A stretch of 64,000 bases of DNA. It comes from Bactrocera neohumeralis. Its lineage: Eukaryota; Arthropoda; Insecta; Diptera; Tephritidae. This document shows, piece after piece, positions 1 to 12,249 of this stretch. A model generated the notes under the pieces. That model was not told the origin of the DNA, made no database searches, and worked only from the letters and a program-made list of their open reading frames with translations. Position 1 is the stretch's first letter. Each line of letters begins with the position of its first letter. The translations under genes were made by a program, and so were the position numbers. The stretch is from assembly GCF_024586455.1 (NCBI RefSeq), contig NC_065922.1, positions 14,814,089 through 14,878,088 of the forward strand, given 5' to 3'.

Positions 1-1489
1 TTGCCAACTTGCTGGCGCTGTGCTCATATTGTGATGAAGCATTTCAAACACGCTTGTGTAAGTAGATGTCTCTGGGTCTGCGCCTGTATCCATTTGTGTG
101 TGTGTGTGTGTGCACCTTAATCTGAAGCATAATTCCAGCAGATTACAACATTTTAATTAATTAAAAGCATTAAGCAAGGAGCGAGCAGCAGCCAACAGTT
201 TGCAACAGTTGTGTTGAAAGCATCGCGTATTTATTTGCCTAATTCACAGGCGGCGAGCGCGTGTCTGTCTTGCGCCTTTGGATGCCAATGAGCGAAGAAT
301 TGCGTTGACGGCGCTGACAAGTTGAGGTGGCAACAGCCAACAAGATAAAAGGCCTCATTAAACAAAGTCCATGCAAAGAATGGAAGAAAAAAAGTTGCCA
401 AAGGAAATTCACACACACACACACACAGAGAGAAAAGAAAGAAATGAGATCAGCAGAAATGGAGGCAAGCAGGCGGTTTCTTACCTTGAAAAGATACTCT
501 ACTTTTAAATAGAATGTACATATATATGTTATATCTGTGTCTATATGAGTGTATGTGTGCACAATTATTGCTAGAAGACACCGCAGTGCTCTAGCGCGGC
601 ATACCCCTGGCTCACGTTAGTACATACGACTTTCTTTATTAAGCGCATAAGTAAAAAGTTTTTCACTTTTCTTGCTATTAACAAATCGTAAAGCATAAGG
701 AATTACAACATATTATATCAACTGTATATATGTATATATATATATATGAATATATGTACATATATATGGCGTTGTGAGTTGCTGCGTGGGATTTCAAGGC
801 TTTGCTGCAAAAAGGGCTCCCATGGCGCACACAACAATAAACTCATATGCACGTACACTCATATATACACATATTTACCGTTATAAACCTTTGTGGCTTA
901 AGTAAATTATGAAATTAAAGGATTAAGCACCGAAAAGGCGCTCAGCACAAAATCCTTAATCGATTGTGGATGTGCTATGTGCTATGAGAAGCTCACACAG
1001 ATGGTCGCTTTGACTGAAGAGAGATAAAAAGAATTATTTTAATTTGGCAGAAGTGCCTTCGAACCAAAAATATTTGCTTTTATCTCAGAAGAGTGGAGAG
1101 GCAAGGCAGTGTTGGGTTTCTTTTATTGCTTTCTTTATCTACTTTTCTTCATATGATGTGCCTTTTTGGGTGCTTTTAGCAAGAAGAGCACAATATGAGT
1201 CTGTTCGAAGAAATGTCAATAATATTATTGCTTCCATGAATACCGCTTACGTTCCTGATGGTTTCCTAATTTCTAGTATTTCTTCTATAATGTTGCTATT
1301 CAATTCTATTGCAATCAATGGAACCTTCTATTTATTGCTATTGAAAAATTCTCTGCAACCTGTACCTCGAAGCTATATCGGCGTCATCAGAATTTGTAAG
1401 TTCGCCTCCTTTCCCGCAGATTTATTTCACAAGTTTATAAGAATCAAAGGCTACGTCGATGGACGAAAATTGTCATGTACAGTGGTATG
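1..1489. other. gene-free stretch with microsatellites
   Basis: No coding region can be supported here. There is a TG run at about 95-112, an AC run at 411-428 and a TATATG-rich patch around 723-772. An open frame of about 148 codons begins at a TTG near 1044, but it has no recognisable domain and no family resemblance I can name. Confidence 0.5.
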
Positions 1490-2330
1490 AGGAAGAGGAG
1501 AACAAGAGAGCATCGATTGCCTTATATTGTTGTAGAGAAGTCAGGTAGGATCTCTCATCGAAAGTGGTCCTCTGGCTCTACGACACCATAGTCCAATCCA
1601 TTATGTTCTATGGAGTCTTTATGTGGTGGAGAGCTCTCTAAAAGACCACACTTGCAAGGGAACTAGAGAGCGTTTAACGGGCGACGTTCGCGTGGTGCAC
1701 TAAGGTCCACTTCAACCATAGCACTTACCGCCATCTTGCGCATTGTGTCCGTAAATATCGTCGAAAGATGTATGACAGCGAAAGTTGCTATCAGATTCTT
1801 AGAATCTGGGTTCCTAAATGAATACGCGCCTAAACACTCGGAAATCCTCACACTTTAACTTCATCCGGAATCACTTGCATCATGTAGTCGCCAAACCGAA
1901 CTCTGGCGGGTCCTTATCTGCCTATATACCGGCGTGGGAGTTGTGAATTTGAAGAAGCCGTTGGAGGAGAGTGGCAGAGAACTTCTCTACAGATCGGTGA
2001 AAGCTTGGGAGAAGGTTGATGGAGGGATTTACTGTTAGGAGCTCTCAATCAACTCAGATGCCCTCAGTAAGGCTAGCCTCCCCATAATTGTGGAACTTTT
2101 AACAGACCATTGCCCTATTGGCGTCCCTGCTTTAAGGTTGGGAATCTTACCAGACGCCATCTTCAGAAGCTGTATGGAAGAATTTGAGGTGGAAACAACC
2201 CAACACTTCCTTCTTGACTGCCCCGCATTTGGGAGGACAAGACTTAAACACTTAGGAGTGCATACTTTCCAACATCTCACCGAACTGGCGGGTGTGGAAA
2301 TTAAATGCCTATGAAAATTTTGTATTGGTT
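1490..2330 (+). mobile_element. non-LTR retrotransposon 3' fragment (jockey/I/R1-like), decayed
   Basis: Read on the plus strand with frameshifts, this stretch resembles the end of a non-LTR polymerase protein. Near 1560-1650 there is a segment like LSSKVVLWLYDTIV followed by FYGVFMWWRAL, which fits the region after the reverse transcriptase core. Near 2095-2310 the frame reads LLTDHCPIG, then RSCMEEFEVETTQHF and LLDCPAF, the usual C-terminal Cys-His cluster after RNase H in these elements. Stops and frameshifts show it is dead. The clade within jockey/I/R1 is not resolved, and the 3' end is uncertain. Confidence 0.65.
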
Positions 2331-2499
2331 ACTAAGCGTTTTGCTAATTTATAAGTCCGAACACAGGAGTTCTCCTTTACTATAGCTTCACAAAGGACTC
2401 CATATAGCAGTTCACATGCGATCTCTCTAAAAAAAAAGAGAATACAGTACAGGATCCCATAAGCACCAAACCTTAAACTCAAGATTAAGTTGAGTATGA

Positions 2500-3060
2500 T
2501 TTCGATGATGGTTTATAGGTGGGTTCTACCAGAATTTTACTTAGACAGTTTAAAACGTTGTGATATCTAAACCTCCTTTGTAATCGACGCAATGTTTTGT
2601 GCCGATCACAAATTTGTTATGGCGGCTAAAGTCAATTCCGGCTATGTCTCCTGGTTCGCCAAAGGTACCTCAATCTTGCAAAGGCAGGACAATCGATGAG
2701 AAAGTGCTGCATGTTTCCAGCTCACATTCCTTTAAACAAGTTTAACAGCTTGCGGTCGACAAGTTTGCCTATGGAATAATTTCCAGTAAGAACTCCTTCG
2801 ATTTCAGCAAGATGAACTTTACTAAGGTCATGTAGGAGATCTTCTCTGTGTTCTGGTCTAGGCACAGAAGCCGGTCGTTGACCAACGTTTGCTAAACGCA
2901 CCCGAGGTCCATTCGTCCAGTGCTAGAACGTAAAAAGACATTGGAGATCTCATTTATTCCGATATGAGCAGGGCGTGGGAACTCCTCTTGCTGGCCCAGC
3001 GGCTTTGCAGTTACCAGAGATTCCGCAAAGACCAGGCACCGAAACGAGTCTGATGATGAA
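2500..3060 (-). mobile_element. non-LTR retrotransposon 3' fragment, opposite orientation
   Basis: On the minus strand the segment around 2830-2640 reads HLAEIEGVLTGNYSIG, then MQHFLIDCPAFARLRY, the same C-terminal cysteine-region signature as the plus-strand fragment just upstream but in the opposite direction. Both flanks of the motif contain stops. The two fragments lie tail to tail, which suggests two independent insertions rather than one element. Boundaries are approximate. Confidence 0.5.
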
Positions 3061-4079
3061 GTAACTTAATATTATTTCTAGTGAAGACAGTCACTACTTG
3101 ACTAGCTTTGAACCCACACAGTTGCCAAGTTCAGCACAATCACGAGTCGAATTTACTATTAAAAGAATTTAAAATAGCGTTTTTAAATTTACAATGAAGA
3201 ATGCTCGTTAGATTGTCGGAAAGTTTCTCAAGTTTAACGCTTAGTAAAGCTTATTTTTAGAAAAGTTTGAAACATTATTTTTACATATTTGATGATTGGT
3301 CACAAATACCCATATTTATTGTATACTATGGCTTTGCGAGGAGCAAAGAGCCATAGGACCGATGTCCAAAATTCTTCTCCAGATCGCTGTGGGTCGGCTT
3401 TTACGTCGGTTGCCTGGTTGATTTCAGTCAATATCGTTACGGGTGATTTGGTCTGGTTATCGTCTCAGAACCTTCCCGACCCAGCTCCATATTCTTTTGA
3501 GAATTTCGATTTACAGGAGTGTTTGGTTTGTGTGTGACCATAACTCCGTGTTAGAGACTGTGATGGACCAAAAAATGTCACAGACATTGCGAAAACATCG
3601 GTTTGTGAAATTTTGCATCATTTGGATGTCAAAAGCTACGAGATATCATGTTTCGTAGCCGTATAGATTTGTCGACTTAACATTGAAGGGGAATATTTTC
3701 ATTACACCGCGTAATAATCTGGGAGCTCTAGAGGACCCATTGAGAGTGTCGAAAGCTTACTTAGCCTGCTTTATACTTTTGCCGAAGTCTTCTTTGATCT
3801 TTCGTTGTCCATGAATATAAAACCTGAAAATCTAGTTTAACGTTCAACTTACCATTGTCAAAGACCAAACGACAAAATATGAAGAATATGTTTCAAAGAT
3901 AAATGCAAAGCGCAAAGGGCGTCCAGGGTGGAGTAAAGTGTACACTATACGTAGGTTACTTTTATTTTTCGGATTCGGCAACCTTAGTATTGCAATCTAG
4001 CAATTCACAACTTTATCGTTAAGTTTGACATTGTTGATTTTATACATACTTAGAACATTTTGACATAAGGCACTATTTG
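3061..4079. other. gene-free stretch
   Basis: Nothing recognisable as a gene. Short open frames near 3289-3658 show no domain, and the AT content and stop density look like decayed intergenic DNA. Confidence 0.4.
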
Positions 4080-4570
4080 CGTTGTTTACAGTGACTTAAA
4101 ATATTCAGCTCGGCCAAAAATGAAAGCGAACATTTTCGGGCGTTTATTTCTTACAACTTTCGAAGTGGATTAACGCAGCATTTTTGAATATGGATCTCTA
4201 TTAATAACCAGTGTTTATCGATGTTATGGTGAATTCAATCAAGGTTGTAGATCACCGAAGATAGATCACGCTTCACCATGACAATGAAGCGCTCACAAAT
4301 TGACTGAAACAACTGCATTTTTTGACCCACAAACCATCGATTTGATGATTAATCCATCGTGTTGGTCCGTCTTAGCACCGAATGACTACTTTTTATTCCC
4401 GTTCGTCCAAAATAAACTAAAAGATCAACGTTTTTCTACAACTGAAGAGGCGGTTGGTGCGTTCAGAACGCATGTTTTGGAGATACCTCAACCACAATGA
4501 CGAAAATTTAACGACTACTGGTTAAAAAACGCTGCAAAAGTTTATTTATCTTAACCGAGAATATTTTGAA
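4080..4570 (+). mobile_element. mariner element remnant, internally deleted
   Basis: The 5' part begins with a segment (TTTACAGTGACTTAAAATAT) shared with the copy near 26.9 kb. It then shows transposase N-terminal remnants such as YGEFNQG near 4220. The 3' part reads TTAFFDPQTIDLM, then LAPNDYFLFPF and KLKDQRFSTTEEAV, then HVLEIPQ, all typical of the C-terminal half of DD34D mariner transposases. The middle of the catalytic domain is missing, so the element cannot be functional. Terminal repeats were not identified. Confidence 0.8.
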
Positions 4571-4579
4571 AAACTATAA

Positions 4580-6400
4580 AGTGATCTATAAAAGACAGAT
4601 ATTAAGGAAATATAAAAGGCAACTGCCATCGCTAAATCTTACAGCTTTTTAAATGTTGATAAAAAATTCAAAATTTGTGATCAAAACTTCCTGCGAACTT
4701 TCTGAACCCCAAATTTCAAAAAGTCACACCAGTGCTTCTCAATCATTCGTGACACCCCACACTCTTCCATTAACTGAGTACAAGCTAACCTAACGCAAAT
4801 TAGTGTGGCATTTATCATCCCACATCATAAATATAGCCACAAACTCCCACACACCAACAACTCCACGCGCTGGCTTTCAACACTTGCGCCTGTCAGCCAG
4901 CAAATTAACTTTAAAATCTGATAGTTTCAATTAAAATTACAGACTTGCATGCGCTTTGCCGCCAAGTACACGGCATTACTTCCACTAAATTACACCAAGC
5001 ATATGCGCGCGGCGGTGACAGTGGAGCGGGACGTTTGAGGGTTTGAGCTCGCACCGACGCATAAATGACAGCTTAATGTGGCTGAGCGGCAAGTCACTAA
5101 TGAAAAAAAGCGCAGCGGCAAAAGCGCGGAGGCATATGCAAGCGATTTATTACAGTTGAGAGCAATGCCAATATGCCAACAACACACATGCATGCAACAA
5201 TAACATACACAGTTTGAGTTTGACATGGAATGCAACGCTGTATGACGTGGCGCGCCTTTGGTACGCATACAAATGGCGCACACTGTAAGGGCGCATATGA
5301 ATTTATTCATTGTGCATTGGCCGCATTAGGCGGAAATTCCAAAAATTATATTATAATTTGCACAGAAATGCATTTAAAATGTTTGCGACTGCATTCTCCC
5401 CCCACAAAGCTGACATATGTATGTGTGGGTATGCGTGAGTATGCGTGTGTGTTCATATTCGTATTGGCGTCAAGGACTTGGCAATTTGGCACGCACGTGA
5501 CTCACATGATAATCAAGTGTGGCGAATTTATAGGGTAAATTAACACAATGATGGCTGTGACTCAAATGCTGCGCTTCCTCGCACTCCCCGCTTGAAGCTT
5601 TCAGCCTTTGGTGAAAATAAATTTTCAATTTTTTTTTATTTTTTCTCATTCTTTATCATGCCATTGTGTCTTTGTTCTTTTTTCACATGCGCTTTACTTT
5701 ACTTGCACGCTTAGTAAGAAAAAAAGCGAAAAAAGAAGCATGCTTTTAGGCGACATAGCAAATTTATCGCTTCTGCTTACTCGCCTCATACTGCTGCTAC
5801 TCCACTTTACTACAAACACATATATACTCAATAATTCACAATAGTTGAGTGTATGTATGTGTGTGTCTGCTTGCGATGTGCTGACATTAATGGACTCAGT
5901 CGCAGAAGACAAAGAAAAAATTGTTGGCATTTAAAAGAAAAATGTTGAAAGGAGTAAGTCGCTGGCAAGCGAAATGTTCGAAGAAAAATGATTAAGTCCA
6001 GGAAGAGTGGTAGGAAGGAAATGGCACTGGCCTCTGCTCGCTTGTCTAATGACAATTTATTGATCCAAGTAATTGAACCACTAATCCATCGCTATTCAGT
6101 CGGCAAATTTTCATTCTCGCCAGTTCGACGTGTTTTTTCAGCGCAAACACAGGCTTGCTTTTGAGACCGGCTGGCATTATGGTGGCGGTTAATGGAGCTG
6201 CGGATGAGTATAGTTTTCAAGAAATAAAGAAAATTGTTTTAATATTACTGTCGTAGCTTTACGCGAGAGTGTATGTGAACCAAGTGCCATAAATATGATG
6301 GCAAATATTTTGTTTTGTTTATTTGAAGCGTTTTTTCTTATAATATGTTTATAACTTATTTTTGCTATATCTACTTACATTTACATGAAATATTAACGGA
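4580..6400. other. gene-free stretch
   Basis: Several short open frames occur (4990-5310, 5230-5538, 5608-6055) on both strands, but none has a recognisable domain. They overlap one another and are interrupted by simple TATG and TGTG repeats. I see no supported gene or mobile element. Confidence 0.4.
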
Positions 6401-6408
6401 TAATTTTT

Positions 6409-6860
6409 TTGAAATTTGAAATAATTTTTCCGGATCAGATAACAATTGCATATAGCTGTCATACAAAATGGTTGTTCGAACTAAAGCCCTTGTATGAAAA
6501 ATTCTTTCATTTTATAAGATATCAACACGAAATTTGGCACAGATTATTAATTGAGGCAGCGCTACAAGTCCCGAAGCAATTGGTGAGATCGAACAATCAT
6601 AGCATATAGCTGCCATATGAACTGACCTGCCAAAATCAAGTCCTTGTATGGAAAACTTTTTTTATTTCACGAGGTATCTTCACCAATTATTTTATATATT
6701 ATTATCCAAAGCAACCCTTCGATCTCTGAAAAAATTGTTTCGATCAGAGAACAATAGCATATAGCTGTCATACAAACTGACCAATCGAACTCAAGTCCCT
6801 CTATGGAAAAATTTTTTATTTGCCAAGTTAGCGACATGAAATTTGGAACAGATTATTATT
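6409..6860. repeat. INE-1-like repeat, three ~155-bp units
   Basis: The motif CATATAGCTGYCATA recurs at about 6449, 6603 and 6758, a spacing of 154-155 bases. Each time it is followed by text resembling AACTGACC, TCAAGTCC and a TATGGAAAA segment. This internal module is characteristic of the abundant INE-1/DINE-1 (Helentron-related) repeats of flies. The same module with the same period recurs at 59.6-59.8 kb. Family membership is from memory of consensus features. Confidence 0.6.
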
Positions 6861-7100
6861 AATTAATATTAAGAAAAATATTTGATTTATGGAAAAAATA
6901 TCAAAAAAAATATTTTATGTTTACGTTGTTTTTAAAAAAGTTTAATAAAAAAATATTAAAAAAAAAATTTTATTTTTTTTAATTTTTTATTTGCCAAATT
7001 TAAAAAAAAACAATTATTTAGGGAACCAAATATAAAATAAAATAAAAATATTTTTTAATTATGTATCTAATATTTTCATATGTATATATAAAAAAAGTAT

Positions 7101-8184
7101 TTTTATACTCTCGCAACAATGTTGCTAAGGAGAGTATTATAGTTTTGTTCACATAACGGTTGTTTGTAAGTCCTAAAACTAAAAGAGTCAGATGTAGGGT
7201 TATATATACCAAAGTGATCAGGGTGACGAGTAGAGTCGAAATCCGGATGTCTGTCTGTCCGTCCGTCCGTCTGTCCGTCCGTCTGTCCGTCCGTCCGTGC
7301 AAGCTGTAACTTGAGTAAAAATTGAGATATCATGATGAAACTTGGTACACGTATTCCTTGGCTCCATAAGAAGGTTAAGTTCGAAGATGGGCAAAATCGG
7401 CACACTGCCACGCCCACAAAATGGCGGAAACCGAAAACCTATAAAGTGTCATAACTAAGCCATAAATAAAGATATTAAAGTGAAATTCGGCACAAAGGAT
7501 CGCATTAGGGAGGGGCATATTTGGACGCAGTTTTTTTTGGAAAAGTGGGCGTGCCCCGCCCCCTACTAAGTTTTTTGTACATATCTCATAAACTACAATA
7601 GCTATGTCAACCAAACTCTACAGAGTCGTTTTCTTCAGGCATTTCCATATACAGTTCAAAAATGGAAGAAATCGGATAACAACCACGCCCACCTCCCATA
7701 CAAAGGTTATGTTGAAAATCACTAAAAGTCCGTTAACCGACTAACAAAAACGTCAGAAACACTAAATTTTACGGAAGAAATGGCAGAAGGAAGCTGCACC
7801 CAGGCTTTTTTTAAAAATTGAAAAAATGGGTGGCCTCGCCCACTTATTGACCAAAAACCATATCTCAGGAACTACTAAACCGATTTCAATGAAATTCGGT
7901 ATATAATATTTTCTTAACACCCTGATGACATGTACGAAATATGGGTGAAATCGGTTTTCAACCACGCCTTCTTCCAATATAACGCTATTTTGAATTCCAT
8001 CTGATGGCTTCTCTGTATAATATATACATTAGGAACCAATGATGATAGCGGAATAAAACTTTACACAAATACGGTATTTGAAAAATATGTAAATGACGGA
8101 TAATGAAGTCTCGATCATCACTTTATCATGCGAGAGTATAAAATGTTCGGTGACACCCGAACTTAGCCCTTCCTTACTTGTTTT
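7101..8184. mobile_element. Helentron/INE-1-like non-autonomous element with inverted repeats and microsatellite core
   Basis: The ends carry a perfect 15-base inverted repeat, TTTTATACTCTCGCA at 7101-7115 and its complement at 8129-8143. Just after the right repeat lies a stem-loop, GTTCGG (8145-8150) and CCGAAC (8157-8162) with a six-base loop. A GTCTGTCC/GTCCGTCC microsatellite occupies about 7249-7298. The body contains repeated CACGCCCAC-type boxes. Subterminal inverted repeats, a microsatellite core and a 3' hairpin together fit the non-autonomous Helentron relatives. No coding capacity is present; open frames across the microsatellite are artefacts. Confidence 0.6.
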
Positions 8185-8189
8185 AAATT

Positions 8190-8512
8190 ATTTTACATAT
8201 TTTTTTTTGTTTCCTTAAATAAATATTTTTCTATTATTATTATTTTTAAAAAATATTTTTTATTTGCTTAAAAATATTTTAAACAAATAAAAAATTTTTT
8301 GTTTGTTTTCTTAAATAAATATTTTTTTTTACACCTTATTTATTTTAATTAAAAAAAAATTAAAAAACATTTTTCTTCTTAATTTTTTTTATTTTTTTTT
8401 TTTTTTTAATTTTTTTTTTAATTTTTTTTTATTTTTTTTTAAGTTTTTTTTTTATTTTTTTTTATTTTTTTTTTTTAATTTAAAAATTTTTTTTTTTAAT
8501 TTTTGGTCCTCA
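8190..8512. repeat. T-rich low-complexity tract
   Basis: Almost entirely long T runs broken by AA or AAATA, with no coding potential. The tract directly follows the Helentron-like element. Its length may be unreliable because such tracts are assembled poorly. Confidence 0.8.
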
Positions 8513-10465
8513 ATAATTTATCCAAAAGGGTAATAAGTACATACATATGTACATATGTATGTACATAAGTACTATCTCTGCACAGTCACGTTCGTAGTGT
8601 AAACACGAAGGAGTCACCGAACATGCGCCGCTGGTGATGTAATAGCGTTAGTTGTTGCCAACAGTCTTAGCGTCCCCATAGTAAACAGCGCTATCTGTGC
8701 ATATATATGTATATGTGTGTATGTTTGTATATATCTATATGTGTGTGCATCTATGTATGTGTGTTTGTATATCTATGTGTATGTGTACAGCCTTTCATTG
8801 CTGTCAATAAACTGCCTTTCTTCGACGTCCTTCTAAGCAAATACACAGCCAAGCACAAACACACACACACAGAGGCATAGACAGCACTTGGCTTGTGCAT
8901 AGCTAAACTGCTAGTCACTCACTCGCCACTCACTCGCCTCGGCAAATGGTGGGACGACACGAGACTGGCAGAAACTTTGCTAATACACATTGTGTCGTGC
9001 ATTCTTTTTCAGCTGTTCCGCTTTAGCGTTCAATGAACTTGACGCGCTCCACTCGCATAGCCTTGCGTGTCCATCAGCAGACAACAACAATAAGAGTAAC
9101 AACAATAACTAGAATAACAACAACCATTTGATTCGCACCAACACCCAACGCAGGACAAAACGGCCTGGCAGTGCCAGCAAATCAACCACACGCCGCTTGC
9201 TCACTTCAACCACATTGATTGTTCCGCTGCTGGTGGCTGGATGCGCGGAAGGATGAGGTGACTGTTGGGTGGTGAGTGCGCGGAGTGGGTGAAGGCTGTA
9301 AATTTTATGCTTGCCAAGTTTTTAATGGATTTGTTTTGTATATGCGACTTGTTAGTTGGTTAGCCGACTGTCTGCCAAGTGTTTGTGCGTGTGTGTGTAT
9401 TTATTTCTTACTTTTTGTGTTCATGTGTGTGTGTGCTAGTTTCCGTCTCACTTTTCCGTCGATTGTTGTGGCATAATAAAGTTTAAATGCGTGCCGCCAC
9501 GAGCAGATACCGCAAGTGGCAACTACTTACCAACACAAATGCAACGAAAACATGCTTGTATGTGCCTATATATATATGTGTGTGTAGATACAGTTGTACT
9601 GAGTCCGCTCTCACAATTTTTCAAATCTGTGCAATTTCCCGAAGTGTTGCGTGATTGTAATCACTCGTTGAGCTTCACTCAGATTTGCCAGCACAATTTC
9701 ATGCGAACAACAACAACAATAACAGCAGCAATAGCAATGAAAGTGATAAAGAGCACTACCAAATTAATTGATGCTATCAACAAGCGCAATCAAACGCACA
9801 CACACACACATGCACAGACACATAACTAACAGCTAAGCGCTTCCTGGCATCCTTGATGAGTTTGTGCGTGGCATTTCATATGCCTACTTAACCCAGCGCG
9901 CACACAAACTCACACACATACACAGATGTTCCTTGATATCCTTAATTCAGCAACTGTTGCTCGCCGCTTTTGTGCTGCCTGTGCACAATTGCCGCCGCTC
10001 GGACCATATGTTGTGGGTAATTCTCTTTTAATAACATTAATTTCAGAACTTTTCACGCACACACACACACCCAGTCATTTATATACTCCATATCTCTTAT
10101 AAGCGCGCATGTGTTTCCTTTAAGTGCACGCAGCTGCGTTCCACAATCACGTTCGGCCGCTGCTTCCAATTTGTAGCTCAATTTTCCACGAGGTGCCTTG
10201 CAAGGCAGATACCGCGCTTCGTGCCCTCGCCGGCTGTGTGACTTTAATTGATTTAGCTGGTGCACAAAAGCTCAGCCGGCAAGTGCGTATGGCCATAAAG
10301 GATATGTGGATTATGGTGTGGCGCGCAAAAGTCTCCTGGTTGGCAGTGTGGCAGGTGAAGCAGCGCTTCGGTATGCGAACGAAAGCCATATTAGACTCCT
10401 AAAGTAGAAAATTAAAGAACTGAGCGGTTTTTATCATCCAATTGTATATAAAAATAACCTCAATA
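8513..10465. other. gene-free stretch with palindrome and microsatellites
   Basis: A perfect 28-base palindrome built from ACATATGTA words sits at 8537-8564. TATGTG-type repeats occupy 8695-8790, and CA runs occur near 8855-8872, 9796-9812 and 10056-10070. The base composition between 8800 and 10400 is less AT-rich than its surroundings and shows CAACAA triplets like fly regulatory or leader DNA. No open frame here carries a recognisable domain. Confidence 0.4.
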
Positions 10466-10469
10466 TAGC

Positions 10470-11165
10470 TTATCTAGGCCTCAAACATATCAAGGAAGAA
10501 TCTTTCTTTGGAAAGTTCTTCGCCCGTCTTTAAGAACGGATATGTTTCATGAGCTCAGTTAACTCGGCAAGCATATCAAGGAAGAACCTTACTATAGAGA
10601 GTTCTTCGTCCGTCTTTAAGAGAGTTTCATGACCTCAGTCAACTTGGCAAGCGTATCAAGGAAGAACCTTTCTATTGAGAGTTCTTCGTCCGTCTTTAAG
10701 AAACGGAACCATTTCATGACCTCAGTCCACTTGGTAAGCATATCAAGGAAGATCCTTTCTATAGAGAGTTCTTCGTTCGCTTTTAAGAATCAGAACCATT
10801 TCATGACCTCAGTCCACTTGGTAAGCATATCAAGGAAGATCCTTTCTATAGAGAGTTCTTCGTTCGCTTTTAAGAATCAGTACCGTTTTATGACCTCAGT
10901 CAACTTGGCAAGCGTATCAAGGAAGAACCTTTCTATTGAGAGTTCTTCGTCCGTCTTTAAGAAACGGAACCGTTTCATGATCTCAGTCAACTTGGCAAGC
11001 GTATCAAGGAAGAACCTTTCTATAGACAGTTCTTCGTCCGTCTTCAAGGACTGGAACCGTATAATGACTCAGTCTACTTGGCAAGCATATCAAGGAAGAA
11101 CTTTTCTATAGAGAAATTTTCGTTCATCTTTAAGAATCAGAACCGTTTCATGACCAGTCAAAATG
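10470..11165. repeat. tandem repeat, 87-bp unit, about eight copies
   Basis: The anchor CAAGGAAGA recurs at about 10491, 10577, 10657, 10744, 10831, 10918, 11005 and 11091. Spacings are 86, 80, 87, 87, 87, 87 and 86 bases. The central units are exactly 87 bases, so they stay in one reading frame, which on the plus strand is open from 10629 to 11111. Each unit reads like MTSVNLASVSRKNLSIESS followed by SSVFKKRN. No promoter, splice context or homologue is evident, so I annotate DNA, not a gene. Confidence 0.9.
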
Positions 11166-11169
11166 GCCA

Positions 11170-11737
11170 CAAATAACTGCCTTACGTAGTTGCTAGCGAG
11201 ATCCATTCGACAGCTTAAAAAGTATCAATTTCCTCATTTACTATCTCACTGAAAAATACACTAAAAGTTATTGACAAGCCAGGCCTCGGGCCACTCATTG
11301 CATATTTAACCGTTCCCAACACGGTTAGATCGTCGAAATAAGAATCGTTAACTGGATAAAATCAAATCCGGTAACGTCGAAACGAATCGTCGTTGTAGAA
11401 GTCGATTGTAAATCAAACCGAACCCATCGGCAATGGTACATCTGGTACAACATACATTATACATAACTGACCCTTGCTGAAGAAAATAGAGCTGCCATCT
11501 TCTCAAGTAAGCCATTCTGGAAAGTCTTACGAAATTACTTACAACTCTCATTGAGGAAGAAAACGCATATTTGATGTTTTGAGCATTGGTTCATAAAGGA
11601 CCAAAGGCTTTTTTAAACTGAAGCTCAAAGTTGGCCCTCCTATAAGTAAATATTTGGCAGATGTGGAACAGGCACTTTACTAAAAAATAACTATAAGAAG
11701 ATATAGGTCTTTCCACATAATTCCGATGTACCAAGGA
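11170..11737. other. gene-free stretch
   Basis: No gene, mobile element or repeat was recognised between the two tandem arrays. Confidence 0.4.
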
Positions 11738-12245
11738 TGAGGTAGCTCACTGGCCAACTGGGCCTGAGCAAGCGCGTTTTAAAGTTAACCGACTAATTCG
11801 GTCTTCTAATGGGATAGTCAGAAGAGAAGATCGCAAAAAAGTAGAGACGAGGTAGCTCACTGGCCAACCGGTCTTCTTCTAGATCGGTCTTCTGATGTGA
11901 TACACAGAGAGTTTTTGAACTTATGTCGATCGCAAAAGAGAAAAGATAGATCGGTCTTCTATAGATAGCCCGACTGAGTCTTTTGGACTTGTGCCGATCG
12001 TAGAAGATCTCTTTCCAATCGGTCTTCTTCTAAATCGATCTTCTGATGGGATAGTCATACTGAGAGTTCTTGGACTTGTGTTGACCGTAAAAGAGAAGAT
12101 CGCAGAAGAGAAGAGATGAGATAGCCACTGGCCAACCGGGTCTGACAAAGCGCGTTTAAAGTTAACGGACTAAATCGGTCTTCTGAGAGAGACTTAGACC
12201 GAGACTCCTTGGACTTATGTCGATCGCAAAAGATAAGAGCACCCT
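11738..12245. repeat. degenerate direct repeats (GGTAGCTCACTGGCCAAC family)
   Basis: The block starting GAGGTAGCTCACTGGCCAAC occurs at about 11738, 11850 and, in shorter form, 12117. GCGCGTTTTAAAGTTAACCG occurs at about 11774 and again near 12150. TCGGTCTTCT boxes and CGATCGCAAAAGA boxes are interspersed many times. The copies are too diverged for a single unit length to be stated. No coding potential is seen. Confidence 0.7.
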
Positions 12246-12249
12246 ACTT

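Noticed and set aside
1044..1490. 148-codon open frame starting at TTG
   Set aside because: No ATG near its start, no recognisable domain, and it leads straight into retroposon debris; likely chance.
5230..5538. Pair of overlapping ~100-codon frames on opposite strands
   Set aside because: Neither has codon bias or domains; both cross simple TATG repeats.
7103..7417. Open frames rich in TDGRTDGQ repeats
   Set aside because: They are the translated GTCC/GTCT microsatellite of the Helentron-like element, seen in three frames.
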